Positions 47,052-57,452 are shown, counted from the stretch's first letter. The stretch: 64,000 nucleotides of DNA from Rhodovulum strictum (GCF_009649175.1 NZ_WJPO01000012.1:1-64000); one strand, 5' to 3'. Translations and numbers: made by a program. Notes: generated by a model not told the origin, from the letters alone.

Positions 47052-48077
47052 CTACCGCCCCTCGCCCCGCTCCTGATCCGCGTCATAGGCTTCGATGATC
47101 CGGGCCACCAGCGGGTGACGGACCACGTCCTTGGCGGTGAAATAGCTGAACGAGATGTTGGGGATGCCCTGCAACAGCCGTTCCGCATCGGCCAGCCCGC
47201 TGGCCACCCCGCGCGGCAGATCGACCTGGCTGCGGTCGCCGGTGATGACCATGCGCGAGCCTTCGCCAAGGCGCGTCAGGAACATCTTCATCTGCATCGT
47301 CGTGGCATTCTGCGCCTCGTCCAGCACCACGAAGGCATTGGCCAGCGTGCGGCCGCGCATGAAGGCAAGCGGCGCGATCTCGATGCGCTTTTCCTCGATC
47401 AGCTTGGCGGTCTGCTTGCCCGGCAAGAAATCGTTCAGCGCGTCGTAAAGCGGCTGCATGTAGGGATCGACCTTTTCCTTCATGTCGCCGGGCAGGAAAC
47501 CCAGCCGCTCGCCCGCCTCGACGGCGGGGCGGCTCAGCACGATGCGGTCGACATGGCCGCCGATGAACATGTTCACCGCCACCGCGACCGCCAGATAGGT
47601 CTTGCCGGTGCCCGCAGGCCCGATGCCAAAGCACATCTCGTTCTCGTAAAGCGCGCGGACATAGGCTTTCTGTGCCTCGGTGCGCGGCTCGATCAGCTTG
47701 CGCCGGGTATGGATCTCGACCCGGCCGCGCTGGAACATCTCAAGCTGGTCGCCCGGCTGCGTGCCGGTGCCCAGGGCGGACTCGCCCAGCCGGATCGCGC
47801 CGTCGATATCGCCCGCCTCGACCCCCTTGCCGGTTTCCAGCCGGGTGTAAAGCTGCCGAAGCACCTGGGCCGCCTGGCCCCGCGGCCCGCCCTCGCCCAC
47901 CACGGCCAGACGGTTGCCGCGGCGCAGGATATGCACGCCAAGCTTGTGCTCGATCTGGGCAAGGTTGCGGTCGAATTCGCCGCAAAGGTCGATCAGAAGG
48001 CGATTGTCAGGGAACTCCACGAGCGTCTCGTGAAGCTCGCTCGAGTCCGTCGGGGGGGTCAGGGCGCTGATTCCCAA
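47052..48077 (-). CDS. phoH: PhoH-family ATPase
   Basis: 341 residues; P-loop GPAGTGKTYLAVAVAV, DEAQNAT (Walker B), GDRSQVDLPRG. Probably an RNA-linked NTPase acting with YbeY. Start chosen: TTG at 48077 (LGISALTPPTDSSELHET), the family N-terminus, with GGAG seven bases ahead; a longer frame to 48206 is not conserved. Confidence 0.92.
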   Translation of the reverse strand: MGISALTPPTDSSELHETLVEFPDNRLLIDLCGEFDRNLAQIEHKLGVHILRRGNRLAVVGEGGPRGQAAQVLRQLYTRLETGKGVEAGDIDGAIRLGESALGTGTQPGDQLEMFQRGRVEIHTRRKLIEPRTEAQKAYVRALYENEMCFGIGPAGTGKTYLAVAVAVNMFIGGHVDRIVLSRPAVEAGERLGFLPGDMKEKVDPYMQPLYDALNDFLPGKQTAKLIEEKRIEIAPLAFMRGRTLANAFVVLDEAQNATTMQMKMFLTRLGEGSRMVITGDRSQVDLPRGVASGLADAERLLQGIPNISFSYFTAKDVVRHPLVARIIEAYDADQERGEGR

Positions 48078-48246
48078 GAACGACTCCGTTGGCTGAAGGT
48101 CGCACAAATATGGTGCCAACCGCGTGCCCGCATCGCAAGCGATAGCTGCGTCATTCGGCCCGATTGATGTAAAATTCACATTAAGGCGCCGAACCGATGC
48201 CCGCAAAACGGCAGCGCAGGGGATCGCCGGGCCCCGCCAGCCGGGG

Positions 48247-48720
48247 TCAGGACGCCTTTCTCAGCGCCCTGATCTCGGGCCGTTTGCGCGGCTTGTCGGC
48301 CAGTTCCAGCAGCAGCGCGGCCAGATCGGGTTCGTCGACACGGCGCGCGGCCGCCCTTGCCTTGAACCAGCGCCGCTTGCGCTGGCGGCGTTCCTTCCAG
48401 TCGCGCTTGAGCCGCTCGACCAGCATCGGAAAGACCTCGACCACGCAGGGCAGCGCGGTGCCGTTGTCCAGGATCTTGTCATAGCGATAGCGCCCGATCG
48501 GCGCGGTGCCGACCCGTCCCAGCGCGCCGGCCTCCTCCAGCGCCTCGATCTCGGCGGTGCGCCAGGGTTTCTTGACATCCATCCGCCAGCCCTTGGGCAT
48601 GATCCAGCGCCCGGTCCCGCGCGAGGTGACCATCAGCACGCGCAACGCCCCCTTGTCGTCCCAGCGCAAGGGCAAGGCGGCAATCTGCACGCCTGTCGCG
48701 GTTCTGGTGTCCTCGGTCAT
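48247..48720 (-). CDS. Nudix hydrolase
   Basis: 157 residues from ATG at 48720 (MTEDTRTATGVQIAALPLRW). The Nudix segment is KPWRTAEIEALEEAGALG with REU-x-EE-x-G read as IEALEEAG, so the first Glu/Arg of the box is changed from the canonical GX5EX7REUXEEXGU; activity may be altered. A very basic C-terminal half (RDWKERRQRKRRW) could bind nucleic acid or polyphosphate. Similar to diphosphoinositol/diadenosine polyphosphate hydrolases. The frame continues upstream to 48828. Confidence 0.82.
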   Translation of the reverse strand: MTEDTRTATGVQIAALPLRWDDKGALRVLMVTSRGTGRWIMPKGWRMDVKKPWRTAEIEALEEAGALGRVGTAPIGRYRYDKILDNGTALPCVVEVFPMLVERLKRDWKERRQRKRRWFKARAAARRVDEPDLAALLLELADKPRKRPEIRALRKAS

Positions 48721-48911
48721 CTCGGGCCTGCTCGCCGGGCTTTGGCTGCCCGTTCGGTCGGGTTGCGCGCGGGGTGTTCGGGTCTCCGGGTCGATATGGA
48801 CCCCCGCGACATTATCGCCAGAGTCCATAGTATTTCGTTGACTCTGACAACATAATTCCGGTGTCAGGCCATTCTTTTCACGACCGGCGGGCCGTCCTGC
48901 GCCGGAAAATC

Positions 48912-50240
48912 TCAGCCCGCAGCCAGCCGCCCGGCCAGCGAATTGGGCGCCGCCGCCAGGATCTCGACCGGCGCGATCCGGCCCAGCCAGTCCTCGCCCG
49001 CCTCGACATGCACCGCTTGCAGATGGTCGGACTTGCCCACCACCTGCCCCTGCATCCGGCCCGGCTTTTCGAACAGCACGCCGACCACGCGCCCCACCAT
49101 GGCCTGTTGCGCCGCCTGCTGCTGGGCGTCAAGCAGCGCCTGCAACCGCGCCAGCCGGTCGGATTTCACGTCCTCGGGCACCTGCCCCTCACGCTCGGCC
49201 GCCGGGGTGCCGGGGCGGGGCGAATACTTGAAGGAATAGCACTGGCCATAGCCCACCGCCCGCACCAGCGCCATCGTCGCCTCGAAATCGGCCTCGGTCT
49301 CGCCGGGGAAACCGACGATGAAATCGCCCGAGATCAGGATATCGGGCCGCGCGGCACGGATGCGCGCGATCAGCGCAAGGTATTGCTCGGCGCTGTGCTT
49401 GCGGTTCATCGCCTTGAGGATGCGGTCAGACCCCGACTGCACCGGCAGATGCAGATAGGGCATCAGTTCCCGACAATCGCCATGCGCGGCGATCAGGTCA
49501 TCCTCCATGTCGTTCGGATGCGAGGTGGTATAGCGGATGCGGTCCAGCCCCTCGATCCGCGCCAGTTCGCGGATCAGCCGCGCCAGCCCCCAGGCCCCGT
49601 CCTGCCCCTCGCCGTGATAGGCATTGACGTTCTGGCCCAGCAACGTGATCTCGCGCACCCCGCGCGCGACCAGATCGCGCGCCTCGTCCAGCACCCGCGC
49701 GGCGGGGCGGCTGACCTCGGCGCCGCGGGTATAGGGCACGACGCAGAAGGCACAGAACTTGTCGCAGCCCTCCTGCACCGTCAGGAACGCGGTCGGCCCG
49801 CGCTGCGCCTTGGGCCGCCCGCCCAGCCGGTCGAACTTGTCTTCCTCGGGGAAATCGGTGTCGAGCGCCCTGCCCCCCGCCCGCGCGCGCGCCTCAAGCT
49901 CGGGCAGGCGGTGATAGCTTTGCGGCCCCACCACCAGATCGACCAGCGGCTGACGGCGCAGGATCTCCTCGCCCTCGGCCTGCGCGACACAGCCCGCCAC
50001 GCCGATCTTCAGATCCGGGTTCGCCGCCTTCAGCCCCTTCAGCCGGCCAAGCTCGGAATAGACCTTCTCGGCGGCCTTCTCGCGGATATGGCAGGTGTTC
50101 AGCAGGATCATGTCCGCCGTCTCGGCGGTATCGGTCACGACATAGCCCGCGGCACCCAGCGCCTCGGCCATCCGCTCGCTGTCATAGACGTTCATCTGAC
50201 AGCCATAGGTCTTGATGAATAGCTTTCTGGGCGTGGTCAT
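48912..50240 (-). CDS. miaB: tRNA-2-methylthio-N6-dimethylallyladenosine synthase
   Basis: Radical-SAM methylthiotransferase acting on tRNA A37. 442 residues: MTTase domain with Cys in [24 protein letters not shown] and AGCVAQ; radical-SAM CDKFCAFC; C-terminal TRAM domain. ATG at 50240 ([15 protein letters not shown]). Divergent from the hypothetical at 50367. Confidence 0.96.
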   Translation of the reverse strand: MTTPRKLFIKTYGCQMNVYDSERMAEALGAAGYVVTDTAETADMILLNTCHIREKAAEKVYSELGRLKGLKAANPDLKIGVAGCVAQAEGEEILRRQPLVDLVVGPQSYHRLPELEARARAGGRALDTDFPEEDKFDRLGGRPKAQRGPTAFLTVQEGCDKFCAFCVVPYTRGAEVSRPAARVLDEARDLVARGVREITLLGQNVNAYHGEGQDGAWGLARLIRELARIEGLDRIRYTTSHPNDMEDDLIAAHGDCRELMPYLHLPVQSGSDRILKAMNRKHSAEQYLALIARIRAARPDILISGDFIVGFPGETEADFEATMALVRAVGYGQCYSFKYSPRPGTPAAEREGQVPEDVKSDRLARLQALLDAQQQAAQQAMVGRVVGVLFEKPGRMQGQVVGKSDHLQAVHVEAGEDWLGRIAPVEILAAAPNSLAGRLAAG

Positions 50241-50366
50241 GGCGCGTTCCCGACGATCTGACGGGCGTCCTACACGAAAGCGCCCCCCTGCCGCAACGCT
50301 TGCATGGGCGGCGGGTTTGTCGGAACGTGGCGCACAACCCCAAGAGGTGGCAGGAAGCGGCCCACG

Positions 50367-51242
50367 ATGGCAGAGCGGTATCAGGGCCTGGACGATTTCC
50401 TGAAACGCGGGCGCACGGCGCTGGCGCAGGGGCCGGTCGCGCTGATCTTCGTCGAGGACCGGGCCGAGGTGGACAGCACCATCCGCCACCATGCCGGGCT
50501 CGGCTTTCGCGCGCTGGTGCTGTTCGCCCCGGACGAGTTGGACCTTGCCCCCGACGCTACCGCGCTGGTCCATCGCGTGCGCCATGCGCCCTGCGATGCG
50601 GGCGCGGTGCCCGCCGCGGTCAACCGGGTGATCGCCGCCGCGCCAGGGCTCTGGCTTTATTACTGCTACAATGCCGAATACCTGTTCTTCCCGTTCTGCG
50701 AGACGCGCAGCGTGGGCGAGATGCTGGCCTTTCATGCCGAGGAACGGCGCGACGCGATGCTGACCTATGTGATCGACCTTTACGCGGGCGATCTGGGCCG
50801 CTTTCCCGATGCCGTCTCGCGCGAGACGGCGATGCTGGACCGCACGGGCTATTACGCACTGGCCCGGCCCGATCCGGCAAACCACGGCCACCCCAAGGAA
50901 CGGCAACTCGATTTCTTCGGCGGGCTCAGGTGGCGGTTCGAACAGCATGTCCCCGAGGCGCGGCGCCGGATCGACCGGATCGCGCTGTTCCGGGCAAAGC
51001 GGGGGCTGCATCTGCTGGACGGGCATCTGTTCGATGACGAGGAATACAACACCTATGCCTGCCCCTGGCATCACAACCTGACCGCCGCGATCTGTTCCTT
51101 CCGCGCGGCCAAGGCGCTGAAGACCAATGCGGGCTCGACCTTCGACATCCCCGATTTCCGCTGGCGGGGCTCGGTGCCGTTCGAGTGGAATTCGCAGCAA
51201 CTGATGGATCTGGGGCTGATGGAGCCCGGGCAATGGTTCTGA
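50367..51242 (+). CDS. Conserved hypothetical protein (possible glycosyltransferase-like)
   Basis: 291 residues. N-terminal Rossmann-like stretch ([35 protein letters not shown]), then [21 protein letters not shown], a charged middle, and a conserved-looking C-terminal part ([35 protein letters not shown]). The fold start resembles a GT2-like family but no DxD motif stands out, so function is open. ATG at 50367 ([12 protein letters not shown]). The DUF2238 gene follows 10 bases on, so they are likely cotranscribed. Confidence 0.72.
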   Translation: MAERYQGLDDFLKRGRTALAQGPVALIFVEDRAEVDSTIRHHAGLGFRALVLFAPDELDLAPDATALVHRVRHAPCDAGAVPAAVNRVIAAAPGLWLYYCYNAEYLFFPFCETRSVGEMLAFHAEERRDAMLTYVIDLYAGDLGRFPDAVSRETAMLDRTGYYALARPDPANHGHPKERQLDFFGGLRWRFEQHVPEARRRIDRIALFRAKRGLHLLDGHLFDDEEYNTYACPWHHNLTAAICSFRAAKALKTNAGSTFDIPDFRWRGSVPFEWNSQQLMDLGLMEPGQWF

Positions 51243-51252
51243 GGAGCACCAT

Positions 51253-51849
51253 ATGAGGATCGAACGCCGGGAGTGGGCCGTGTTCTGGTTCACCATGGCC
51301 TATGTCGCGGGCTTCACCATCTGGTTCTTCTCGCGCGGGAATTACGAGTTCATCTGGTACGTGCTGACCATGATGGGCATGATCGCGCTGGCCGCCCTCG
51401 GCCTGCGCAAGGCCGAGTTTCCGGCCGCGCTCCTCTGGGCGCTCAGCCTTTGGGGGCTGGCCCATATGGCGGGCGGCGGCGTGCCGGTGGGCGGCAGCGT
51501 CCTTTACAACTGGATGATCTGGCATGTCGGCGGCGAGGGCGAGCTTGCCATCCTGAAATACGACCAGGCGGTGCATGCCTATGGCTTTGGTGTGACGGCC
51601 TGGATGCTGTGGCACCTGATGGTGCGCCACTACCCCGCCACCGCCGGAAGCTGGACGGCGCTGACCTACCCGGCCTTCGGCGCGATGGGGCTGGGGGCGC
51701 TGAACGAGATCATCGAGTTCGTCGCGGTGCTGTCGATCCCCGACACCAATGTTGGCGGCTATCTCAATACCGGGCTGGATCTGGTCTTCAACGCCATCGG
51801 CGCGACCGTCGCTGTGCTGACGATCGCGCTGGTCCGTACGGTTCGCTAG
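51253..51849 (+). CDS. DUF2238 (YjdF-like) membrane protein
   Basis: 198 residues, five to six predicted membrane helices. Family marks: [13 protein letters not shown] and GALNEIIEF. Role unknown. ATG at 51253 after GAGGAGCACC. It is convergent with irr, whose stop is three bases away. Confidence 0.8.
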   Translation: MRIERREWAVFWFTMAYVAGFTIWFFSRGNYEFIWYVLTMMGMIALAALGLRKAEFPAALLWALSLWGLAHMAGGGVPVGGSVLYNWMIWHVGGEGELAILKYDQAVHAYGFGVTAWMLWHLMVRHYPATAGSWTALTYPAFGAMGLGALNEIIEFVAVLSIPDTNVGGYLNTGLDLVFNAIGATVAVLTIALVRTVR

Positions 51850-51852
51850 CGG

Positions 51853-52293
51853 TCAGATCCGGCGCAGCCGGATCACGACATCAACCTTCGAAATCTCCGA
51901 GCCGGGCGGCGCCTCGGGCAGGCGCGAGATCTCGATCGAGCCATGGGGGGCATCGGTCAGCCGACCCTCGTCCTCCCAGAAGAAATGCGGGTGGTCGTCG
52001 ACCCGCGTATCGAAATAGCTTTTCGTGCCGTCGACCATGACTTCCTGCATCAGGCCCGCATCGCAGAAGGCCCGCAGCGTGTTGTAGACGGTCGCCAGCG
52101 ACACCCGCTCGCCGGTCTCGCAGGACGCGGCATACAGGGTCTCGGCCGTCACGTGACGGTTCATCCCGTCGCCGATCAGCAAGGCGGCGAGACTGACGCG
52201 CTGGCGCGTGGGACGCAGACCGGCCTTGGACAGCCAGCGGCTGCTGCGCTCGATCGCGTCAGGATGGGTGGGGTTGTCATTCAGCTTTGCCAT
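51853..52293 (-). CDS. irr: Iron-response regulator Irr (Fur family)
   Basis: 146 residues from ATG at 52293 (MAKLNDNPTHPDAIERSSRWL). Fur-type winged helix LRPTRQRVSLAALL and RVSLATVYNTLRAFCDAG; the regulatory DDHPHFFWEDEG segment. Irr senses heme or iron status in alphaproteobacteria and represses heme or iron genes. Divergent from fabA across 154 bases, which hold both promoters; I could not place a convincing ICE box. Confidence 0.85.
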   Translation of the reverse strand: MAKLNDNPTHPDAIERSSRWLSKAGLRPTRQRVSLAALLIGDGMNRHVTAETLYAASCETGERVSLATVYNTLRAFCDAGLMQEVMVDGTKSYFDTRVDDHPHFFWEDEGRLTDAPHGSIEISRLPEAPPGSEISKVDVVIRLRRI

Positions 52294-52447
52294 ACGAAAG
52301 TATATGGTCCCGCCCAGTCGAGAATTCAAATGATTCCGAATTGCAGCGTCGCTTTGGCGCGGCATAAGCGCACTATTGCCACTCGGCGAGGCCGGGTGCT
52401 ACAGGGGGCCGATTGCAAAAACGCCTGAGGCAGGGGGCTGCGCCCGT

Positions 52448-52957
52448 ATGACCGACTATCCCACAAGCTTCGACCGGGACGAGCTTCTGAAATGCGCAAG
52501 GGGGGAACTGTTCGGCCCCGGCAACGCGCAACTGCCCGAACCGCCGATGCTGATGATGGACCGGATCACCGAGATCAGCGCCGATGGCGGCGCCCATGGC
52601 AAGGGTCATGTGGTGGCCGAATTCGACATCCACCCCGACCTGTGGTTCTTTTCCTGCCACTTCCCCGGCAACCCGATCATGCCGGGCTGTCTGGGGCTGG
52701 ACGGGCTGTGGCAGCTGACCGGCTTCAACCTGGGCTGGCGCGGCTGGCCGGGGCGGGGCTATGCGCTGGGCGTGGGCGAGGTGAAGCTGACCGGCATGGT
52801 CCGCCCCGACCGCAAGATGCTGCGCTACTTCGTCGATTTCACCAAGGCCGTGCAGACAAGGCGGCTGACCATGGGTGTGGCCGATGGCCGGGTCGAAGCC
52901 GATGGCGAAACGATCTATCATGTCAGGGACATGAAGGTGGCTCTGTCCGAGAGCTAG
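52448..52957 (+). CDS. fabA: 3-hydroxyacyl-ACP dehydratase / trans-2-decenoyl-ACP isomerase
   Basis: Introduces the double bond of unsaturated fatty acids. 169 residues; active His in [16 protein letters not shown] and the downstream Asp. ATG at 52448 ([14 protein letters not shown]). In its ancestral order the operon is fabA-fabB-fabI; a yfbU-like gene now lies right after it. The AGGAGG at 52956-52961 overlaps the stop. Confidence 0.96.
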   Translation: MTDYPTSFDRDELLKCARGELFGPGNAQLPEPPMLMMDRITEISADGGAHGKGHVVAEFDIHPDLWFFSCHFPGNPIMPGCLGLDGLWQLTGFNLGWRGWPGRGYALGVGEVKLTGMVRPDRKMLRYFVDFTKAVQTRRLTMGVADGRVEADGETIYHVRDMKVALSES

Positions 52958-52967
52958 GAGGTGCAGG

Positions 52968-53474
52968 ATGCGAAAGTTATCCAACTTTGAGAGGCTTATG
53001 ATCCTCGTGACCGCGAGCCAAGGTCGGAAGGATCCGTGGGTAGATGTAGACCTCGTTGCCGAACTGGTGGCTCGTGGTGACGAGTGGGCGCTCAACTGGG
53101 AATATGAGTGGCTAGACGAGGAGTACCACCCAAAGCAGCCTATCGTTGATGAGACCGTCAAGATCTTCGAGATGATGCAGCACGCTAGGCGGAGTGCGGA
53201 AGAACTCGGAAAGCCAGAGTTGTTCGCAGCCCTCGGGTTCGAGGGCTTCGACTTGAACAACGATGACCACTATGGCGTCGCCAAGGTACTAGTCGAGAAA
53301 CTGAACCGTTTCACTGATCTTCCCAATGCTTCTGCCAACTCACACTCAGTCGCTTCACTCCCCCGCTACAGGCAGCTCTTGGAACGTTATGAACCGATCC
53401 GGAGGACACTCTTGGCTGGCAGCAACTACGGCCTCATGAGCGAGGATCAACTGAAAGAACTGGCAGGAGTCTGA
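52968..53474 (+). CDS. YfbU-family protein inserted in the fab operon
   Basis: 168 residues. Matches YfbU (UPF0304): [83 protein letters not shown] and a C-terminal SEDQLKEL. YfbU function is unknown, though cell-death links are reported in E. coli. Codon use is AT-richer than neighbours (TTA, CTA, GTA, AGG). It uses the AGGAGG at 52956-52961 which would serve fabB if the gene were absent. ATGCG occurs both at its start and at the fabB start. Likely a late insertion. Confidence 0.82.
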   Translation: MRKLSNFERLMILVTASQGRKDPWVDVDLVAELVARGDEWALNWEYEWLDEEYHPKQPIVDETVKIFEMMQHARRSAEELGKPELFAALGFEGFDLNNDDHYGVAKVLVEKLNRFTDLPNASANSHSVASLPRYRQLLERYEPIRRTLLAGSNYGLMSEDQLKELAGV

Positions 53475-53476
53475 AT

Positions 53477-54706
53477 ATGCGCCGCGTCGTCATCACGGGG
53501 CTGGGCATTGTCTCGCCCATCGGCAACAACGCCGCAGAGGTCGAGGCCAGCCTGCGTGCCGGCCGCTCGGGCATCCGGTTCGAGCCCGCCTATGCCGAAA
53601 ACGGGTTCCGCAGCCAGGTCGCGGGCATCCCGCAGATCGACCTGGAGGCCGCCATCGACAAGCGCAACCTGCGCTTCATGGGGCCGGGGGCGGCCTACAA
53701 CTTCATCGCCATGGAACAGGCCATCGCCGATTCCGGCCTGGAGGCGGGCGATGTGTCGAACGAACGCACCGGCCTTGTGATGGGCTCCGGCGGGCCGTCG
53801 ACCTCGAACCTGTTCGCCGCCCATGCCATCGTGCGCGAAAAGGGCAGCCCCAAGCGCATGGGCCCGTTCATGGTGACGCGCTGCATGTCGTCGACCAACT
53901 CGGCCTGTCTTGCGACGCCGTTCCGCATCAAGGGCGTGAACTACTCGATCACCTCGGCCTGTTCGACCAGCGCCCATTGCGTCGGCAATGCCGCGGAACT
54001 GATCCAGATGGGCAAGCAGGACATCGTCTTTGCCGGTGGCGGCGAAGAAGTGGACTGGACGCTCTCCTGCCTGTTCGACGCGATGAACGCGATGTCGTCC
54101 AAGTACAACGACACCCCCGAAACCGCCTCGCGCCCGTTCGACGCCACGCGCGACGGCTTCGTGATCGCGGGCGGCGGCGGCGTTCTGGTGCTCGAGGAGC
54201 TTGAGCACGCGAAGGCGCGCGGCGCGAAGATCTATGCCGAGGTCACGGGCTATGGCGCCACCTCGGACGGGCATGACATGGTCGCGCCTTCGGGCGAGGG
54301 CGGCGAACGGTCGATGCGGCTGGCGCTCTCCACCCTGCCCGCGGGGCGCAGGATCGACTACATCAACGCGCACGGCACCTCGACCGTGGCGGGCGACGTG
54401 ACCGAGGTGCAGGCGATCCGCCGCATCTTCGGCGAGGGCAACATGCCCCCCATTGCGTCCACCAAGTCGCTGACCGGCCATTCGCTGGGCGCAACCGGGG
54501 TGCACGAGGCGATCTATTCGCTCATCATGATGGACAAGGGCTTCATCGCGGCCTCGGCCAATGTGACCGAACTGGACCCCGAGATCCTGCCGGGCGAGAT
54601 CTGCACCGAACTGCGCGAGGGTGTCGAGATCGACAGCGCGCTGTCCAACAGCTTCGGCTTCGGCGGCACCAACGCCACGCTCGTTTTCAGCAAGTTTCAC
54701 GGATAA
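53477..54706 (+). CDS. fabB: 3-oxoacyl-ACP synthase I
   Basis: Elongates unsaturated acyl-ACP. 409 residues; Cys-His-His: [16 protein letters not shown] and [11 protein letters not shown] at 53477 ([18 protein letters not shown]) with its own AGGAG (53465-53469) inside the yfbU-like gene's end, so cotranslation remains. fabI follows after six bases. Confidence 0.96.
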   Translation: MRRVVITGLGIVSPIGNNAAEVEASLRAGRSGIRFEPAYAENGFRSQVAGIPQIDLEAAIDKRNLRFMGPGAAYNFIAMEQAIADSGLEAGDVSNERTGLVMGSGGPSTSNLFAAHAIVREKGSPKRMGPFMVTRCMSSTNSACLATPFRIKGVNYSITSACSTSAHCVGNAAELIQMGKQDIVFAGGGEEVDWTLSCLFDAMNAMSSKYNDTPETASRPFDATRDGFVIAGGGGVLVLEELEHAKARGAKIYAEVTGYGATSDGHDMVAPSGEGGERSMRLALSTLPAGRRIDYINAHGTSTVAGDVTEVQAIRRIFGEGNMPPIASTKSLTGHSLGATGVHEAIYSLIMMDKGFIAASANVTELDPEILPGEICTELREGVEIDSALSNSFGFGGTNATLVFSKFHG

Positions 54707-54712
54707 GCGTCC

Positions 54713-55501
54713 ATGCCTGAACTGATGAAGGGAAAGCGCGGCCTGATCATGGGCGTCGCGAATGACCGCTCGATCGCCTGGGGCATTGCCAAGGCCATGG
54801 CCGACGAGGGCGCCGAGCTTGCCTTTACCCATCAGGGCGAGGCGTTCGGCAAGCGGCTGCAACCGCTGGCCGAACGCGTGGGCTCGTCCTTCATGGTCGA
54901 TGTCGACGTGACCGACGACGCCTCGATGGACCACGCCTTTCAGCGGCTGGCAACCGAATGGGGCACACTGGATTTCGTGGTCCACGCCATCGCCTATTCC
55001 GACAAGAACGAGCTGACCGGGCGCTTCATCAACACCACACGCGACAACTTCAAGAATTCGCTGGCGATTTCCTGCTATTCGCTGATCGACGTGGCGCGGC
55101 GCGCGCAACCCTTGATGCCCAATGGCGGCACGATCCTGACGCTGACCTATCAGGGCTCGAACCGGGTGACGCCGTTCTACAACGCGATGGGCGTGGCCAA
55201 GGCGGCGCTGGAATCGGCGGTGCGCTATCTGGCGTCCGATCTGGGGCCCGAAGGGATCCGGGTGAACGCGATCAGCCCCGGCCCGATGAAGACGCTGGCG
55301 GGCGCGGCCATCGCAGGCGGGCGCAAGACCTTCCGCCATACCGAGATGAACGCCCCGCTTCAGGCCAATGCGTCGCTGGAATGTATCGGCGGAACAGCGG
55401 TCTACCTGGCCTCGGATTTCGGCGCCTGCACCACGGGAGAGATCATCACCGTGGATGGCGGCTATCACGTCCTCGGCATGCCGCGCTTCGAGAATATCTG
55501 A
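54713..55501 (+). CDS. fabI: Enoyl-ACP reductase
   Basis: NADH-dependent last step of elongation. 262 residues; short-chain dehydrogenase with cofactor site GVANDRSIAWGIAKAM and the Y-x6-K pair in FYNAMGVAKAAL, substrate loop ISPGPMKTLAGAAI. ATG at 54713. A hairpin follows the stop. Confidence 0.95.
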   Translation: MPELMKGKRGLIMGVANDRSIAWGIAKAMADEGAELAFTHQGEAFGKRLQPLAERVGSSFMVDVDVTDDASMDHAFQRLATEWGTLDFVVHAIAYSDKNELTGRFINTTRDNFKNSLAISCYSLIDVARRAQPLMPNGGTILTLTYQGSNRVTPFYNAMGVAKAALESAVRYLASDLGPEGIRVNAISPGPMKTLAGAAIAGGRKTFRHTEMNAPLQANASLECIGGTAVYLASDFGACTTGEIITVDGGYHVLGMPRFENI

Positions 55502-55520
55502 GGCACCCGAAATCGCTCCA

Positions 55521-55541
55521 GCCCCGGCCTTGTGCCGGGGC
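55521..55541. terminator. Hairpin between fabI and gltX
   Basis: GCCCCGGC / GCCGGGGC, 8 bp with a CTTGT loop, between the convergent fabI and gltX genes. No T run, so it may end both transcripts weakly or with Rho. Confidence 0.45.
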
Positions 55542-55561
55542 GGGCTTGCCGCGCCGCCGCC

Positions 55562-56881
55562 TCAGCCCGGCTTCTTCTGCAACAGCGGCATCAGGTCGGC
55601 CATTTCGGGGCCGCTCGCCCGGCCCGTGACGGCCTTGCGCAGCGGCAGGAACAGCCCCCTGCCCTTGCGGCCGGTCCGTTCCTTGACCGCGGCGGTCCAT
55701 TCGCCCCAGCTTGCCGCCGTGTAGGGCGGCTCCCCCAGCAGCGCCAGCGCCTCGGCCACGAAGTCGCGGTCTTCGTCGTCCACCAGCGGCGCAGCACCGT
55801 CACGGCACAGCGCCCACCATTCGGCGATCCCGGCGCGGGTCTCGATGTTTTCGCGGATCACCGACCAGAACCCTTCGGCCAGCGCGTCCGGCACGCCCAG
55901 CGCCGCAAGCTCGCCCTGCACCGCCGCAAGCGGCAGCCCATGCAGGTAACGCGCGGTCAGCGGGAACAGGTCGGCCGGGTTGAAGCTGGTCGGCGCGGCG
56001 CCGAACTGGCCGAGATCGAAGCCCGCCGCCAGTTCCTCGATGCTGCCCGCCAGTTCCACCGGCTGCGAGGATCCAAGCCGCGCCATCAGCGACAACAGCG
56101 CCATCGGTTCCACCCCCTGCGCACGCAGATCGCGCAGCGACAGGGTGCCAAGTCGTTTCGACAGCGCCTCGCCCTGCGCGCCGGTCAGCAGCGAATGATG
56201 GGCAAAACCGGGCGCCGTTCCGCCCAGCGCCGCGATGATCTGGATCTGGGTGGCGGTATTGGTCACATGGTCGGCGCCGCGCACGATATGGGTAACGCCC
56301 ATCTCGATATCGTCCACCACCGAGGCCAGCGTATACAGCACCTGCCCGTCGCCGCGGATCAGCACCGGGTCCGAGATGCTGCCGGAGTCGATGGAGATCT
56401 CGCCCAGGATGCCGTCGGTCCATTCGATCCGCTGCTGGTCGAGCAGAAACCGCCAGTGGCCGGGGCGTTCGGCGCGCAGCCGGGCGCGCTCCTCGTCCGA
56501 CAGCGCAAGTGCTGCACGGTCATAGACGGGCGGCTTGCCCATGTTCAGCAGTTTCTTGCGCTTCAGATCCAGTTCGGTCGGTGTCTCGAAACACTCATAG
56601 AACCGCCCCGCCGCGCGCAATTCATCGGCCGCCGCATGATAACGGTCCAGCCGGGCCGATTGGCGTTCCAGCCGGTCCCAGCGCAGCCCCAGCCAGTCGA
56701 GATCCTGCATGATCCCGTCGGCATATTCCTGCGTCGAGCGTTCGGTATCGGTATCGTCGAGGCGCAGGATGAACTGCCCGCCGGTCTTGCGCGCGATCAG
56801 ATAGTTGAACAGCGCCGTGCGCAGGTTGCCCACATGCAGGAAACCGGTGGGCGAAGGGGCAAAGCGGGTGACGGTGGTCAT
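55562..56881 (-). CDS. gltX: Glutamate-tRNA ligase
   Basis: Charges tRNA-Glu. 439 residues; HIGH-like motif in PSPTGFLHVGNLRT, KMSKS-like motif in EALSKRLGTLSL. ATG at 56881 (MTTVTRFAPSPTG); a Met two codons upstream (56887) is possible. Alphaproteobacteria often carry two gltX genes, so it may be one of a pair; specificity is not decidable here. Confidence 0.94.
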   Translation of the reverse strand: MTTVTRFAPSPTGFLHVGNLRTALFNYLIARKTGGQFILRLDDTDTERSTQEYADGIMQDLDWLGLRWDRLERQSARLDRYHAAADELRAAGRFYECFETPTELDLKRKKLLNMGKPPVYDRAALALSDEERARLRAERPGHWRFLLDQQRIEWTDGILGEISIDSGSISDPVLIRGDGQVLYTLASVVDDIEMGVTHIVRGADHVTNTATQIQIIAALGGTAPGFAHHSLLTGAQGEALSKRLGTLSLRDLRAQGVEPMALLSLMARLGSSQPVELAGSIEELAAGFDLGQFGAAPTSFNPADLFPLTARYLHGLPLAAVQGELAALGVPDALAEGFWSVIRENIETRAGIAEWWALCRDGAAPLVDDEDRDFVAEALALLGEPPYTAASWGEWTAAVKERTGRKGRGLFLPLRKAVTGRASGPEMADLMPLLQKKPG

Positions 56882-56962
56882 GGGCATACTCCTGGGACGC
56901 CGTCGCTCTTTCACAGAAGCGGGCTTTTGTCCATATGAGGGCCAGCGAGAGAGGACCGCCCG

Positions 56963-57373
56963 ATGACCGAGTTGCGCGTGCTGACCACCCCCCCGAGCCT
57001 GGACGAGATCGCCGCACTGGCGCATGAGGCGCGCGAAACCCTGCCCGAGCCGTTTCGCGGCCCCGCGCTGGCGGTGGCGATCCGGGTCGAGGATTTCGCC
57101 CCGGACGACATCCTGGACGAAATGGAAATCGACGATCCCTTTGAGTTGACCGGCCTTTATGACGGGATCCCGCTGACCGAGAAATCGGTGATGGACCAGC
57201 CCGACCGGCCCGACACGATCTGGCTGTTCCGCCGGCCGATCCTGGACGAATGGATCGAGCGCGAGGATGTCGACCTGCCCGCGCTGGTCGCGCATGTGCT
57301 GGTGCATGAATTCGCCCATCATTTCGGCTGGTCGGATGACGATATCGCCGCGATCGACCGCTGGTGGGAATGA
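56963..57373 (+). CDS. Zincin-like metallopeptidase family protein
   Basis: 136 residues with the zinc motif HEFAHHFGWSDDD (HExxH plus third ligand region), of the DUF1025-like bacterial minimal zincin family. No signal peptide, so cytosolic. Target unknown. ATG at 56963 after GAGAGG. The gene is divergent from gltX, 81 bases. Confidence 0.85.
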   Translation: MTELRVLTTPPSLDEIAALAHEARETLPEPFRGPALAVAIRVEDFAPDDILDEMEIDDPFELTGLYDGIPLTEKSVMDQPDRPDTIWLFRRPILDEWIEREDVDLPALVAHVLVHEFAHHFGWSDDDIAAIDRWWE

Positions 57374-57452
57374 CGCCCTCGCGGTCTCGTGACATGGACG
57401 GGGGGGCGGTCGGGGCTATCCTTGCGCCCTGACGCCACAAGGGAGAGAGCCG

